DNA of 5,778 nt from Deltaproteobacteria bacterium (lineage in GTDB: Bacteria > Desulfobacterota > Syntrophia > Syntrophales > JAAYKM01), in contig JAGVTI010000291.1 in the NCBI GenBank assembly GCA_019136935.1, forward strand, positions 1 through 5,778, in the 5' to 3' direction. Positions 5,621-5,778 of this stretch are shown here, piece by piece (the first letter of the stretch is position 1; every line of letters begins with the position of its first letter). The notes under the pieces were generated by a model, which was given only the letters and a program-made list of their open reading frames with translations, was not told where the DNA came from and ran no database searches. The position numbers were made by a program, and so were the translations under genes.

Positions 5621-5778
5621 ATGAACGGGGGGAAAAAGATTCGCAAGATTTTGGTTGACGTATTGGGACCCGTCGCCTGCCGCATTAAACGGCCGAGGCC
5701 ACCGAAGAATTTGCCCGCACTGGTCATGACCCTCTTGGTCCGGAATGAGGCCGACATTATCAGGGCAAATATCGATTT
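5621..5778 (+). CDS. Glycosyltransferase family 2 protein, N-terminal fragment cut off by window
   Basis: Only the first 52 codons are visible. Residues 33-50 read ALVMTLLVRNEADIIRAN, the opening strand and VRNEAD motif typical of family 2 glycosyltransferases of the Glyco_tranf_2_4 type, whose first beta strand contributes to the nucleotide-sugar site. A basic stretch of about 30 residues precedes it, with no signal peptide or membrane segment. ATG 5621 is supported by AGGAAAGG (5601-5608) 12 nt upstream. The gene is transcribed away from the B12 locus and probably belongs to a separate surface-polysaccharide or glycan region to the right. The catalytic DxD lies beyond the window, so donor, acceptor and integrity cannot be judged. 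Confidence 0.75.
   Translation, partial: MNGGKKIRKILVDVLGPVACRIKRPRPPKNLPALVMTLLVRNEADIIRANID

Noticed and set aside
5506..5757. Minus-strand 83-codon frame at the right edge
   Set aside because: It is antisense to the glycosyltransferase start, with no ribosome binding site and no recognisable features.

Overview
The window reads as a fragment of a Gram-negative chromosome carrying a vitamin B12 (cobalamin/corrinoid) uptake locus on the minus strand. A TonB-dependent outer-membrane receptor, a periplasmic binding protein with a signal peptide and a FecCD/BtuCD-type ABC importer imply a cell with two membranes. The GC-rich codon use and the intergenic palindromic repeats of the GTCATTCCGA... 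type fit Deltaproteobacteria/Desulfobacterota (for example Syntrophales-like lineages), but this placement is inference and no marker gene is present.

In the direction of transcription (right to left) the locus is: a btuF-like binding-protein gene (5004-4224) with its own sigma70-like promoter but no riboswitch, broken near its 5' end by a net loss of about 50 nt that shifts the frame; a 340-nt spacer with a good promoter (4155-4127) and a cluster of degenerate 30-nt-spaced repeats; a cobalamin riboswitch (3882-3740); the permease gene btuC (3713-2622) and ATPase gene btuD (2619-1816), separated by 2 nt; a second cobalamin riboswitch (1839-1690) that starts inside the last codons of btuD; and the receptor gene btuB (1647 to beyond position 1), cut off by the window edge. 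Corrinoid would cross the outer membrane through BtuB using TonB energy, be carried by BtuF in the periplasm, and be pumped inward by BtuC2D2. When B12 is abundant the two riboswitches would shut down btuCD and btuB separately. Both riboswitches are followed by similar small hairpins with a GAGG loop next to the ribosome binding site, which suggests translational control.

Right of btuF lies about 600 nt without a gene. It holds the btuF promoter, a short REP-like palindrome, a 155-bp nearly perfect palindromic element with 23-bp terminal arms (MITE-like, no coding capacity) and an AT-rich stretch. At the right edge a divergently transcribed glycosyltransferase family 2 gene begins (5621 onward); only its first 52 codons are visible and it looks unrelated to B12 uptake.

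Nothing here amounts to a wholly new system. The parts most worth a second look are the broken btuF, the riboswitch nested in the btuD stop region, the paired expression platforms and the palindromic element.
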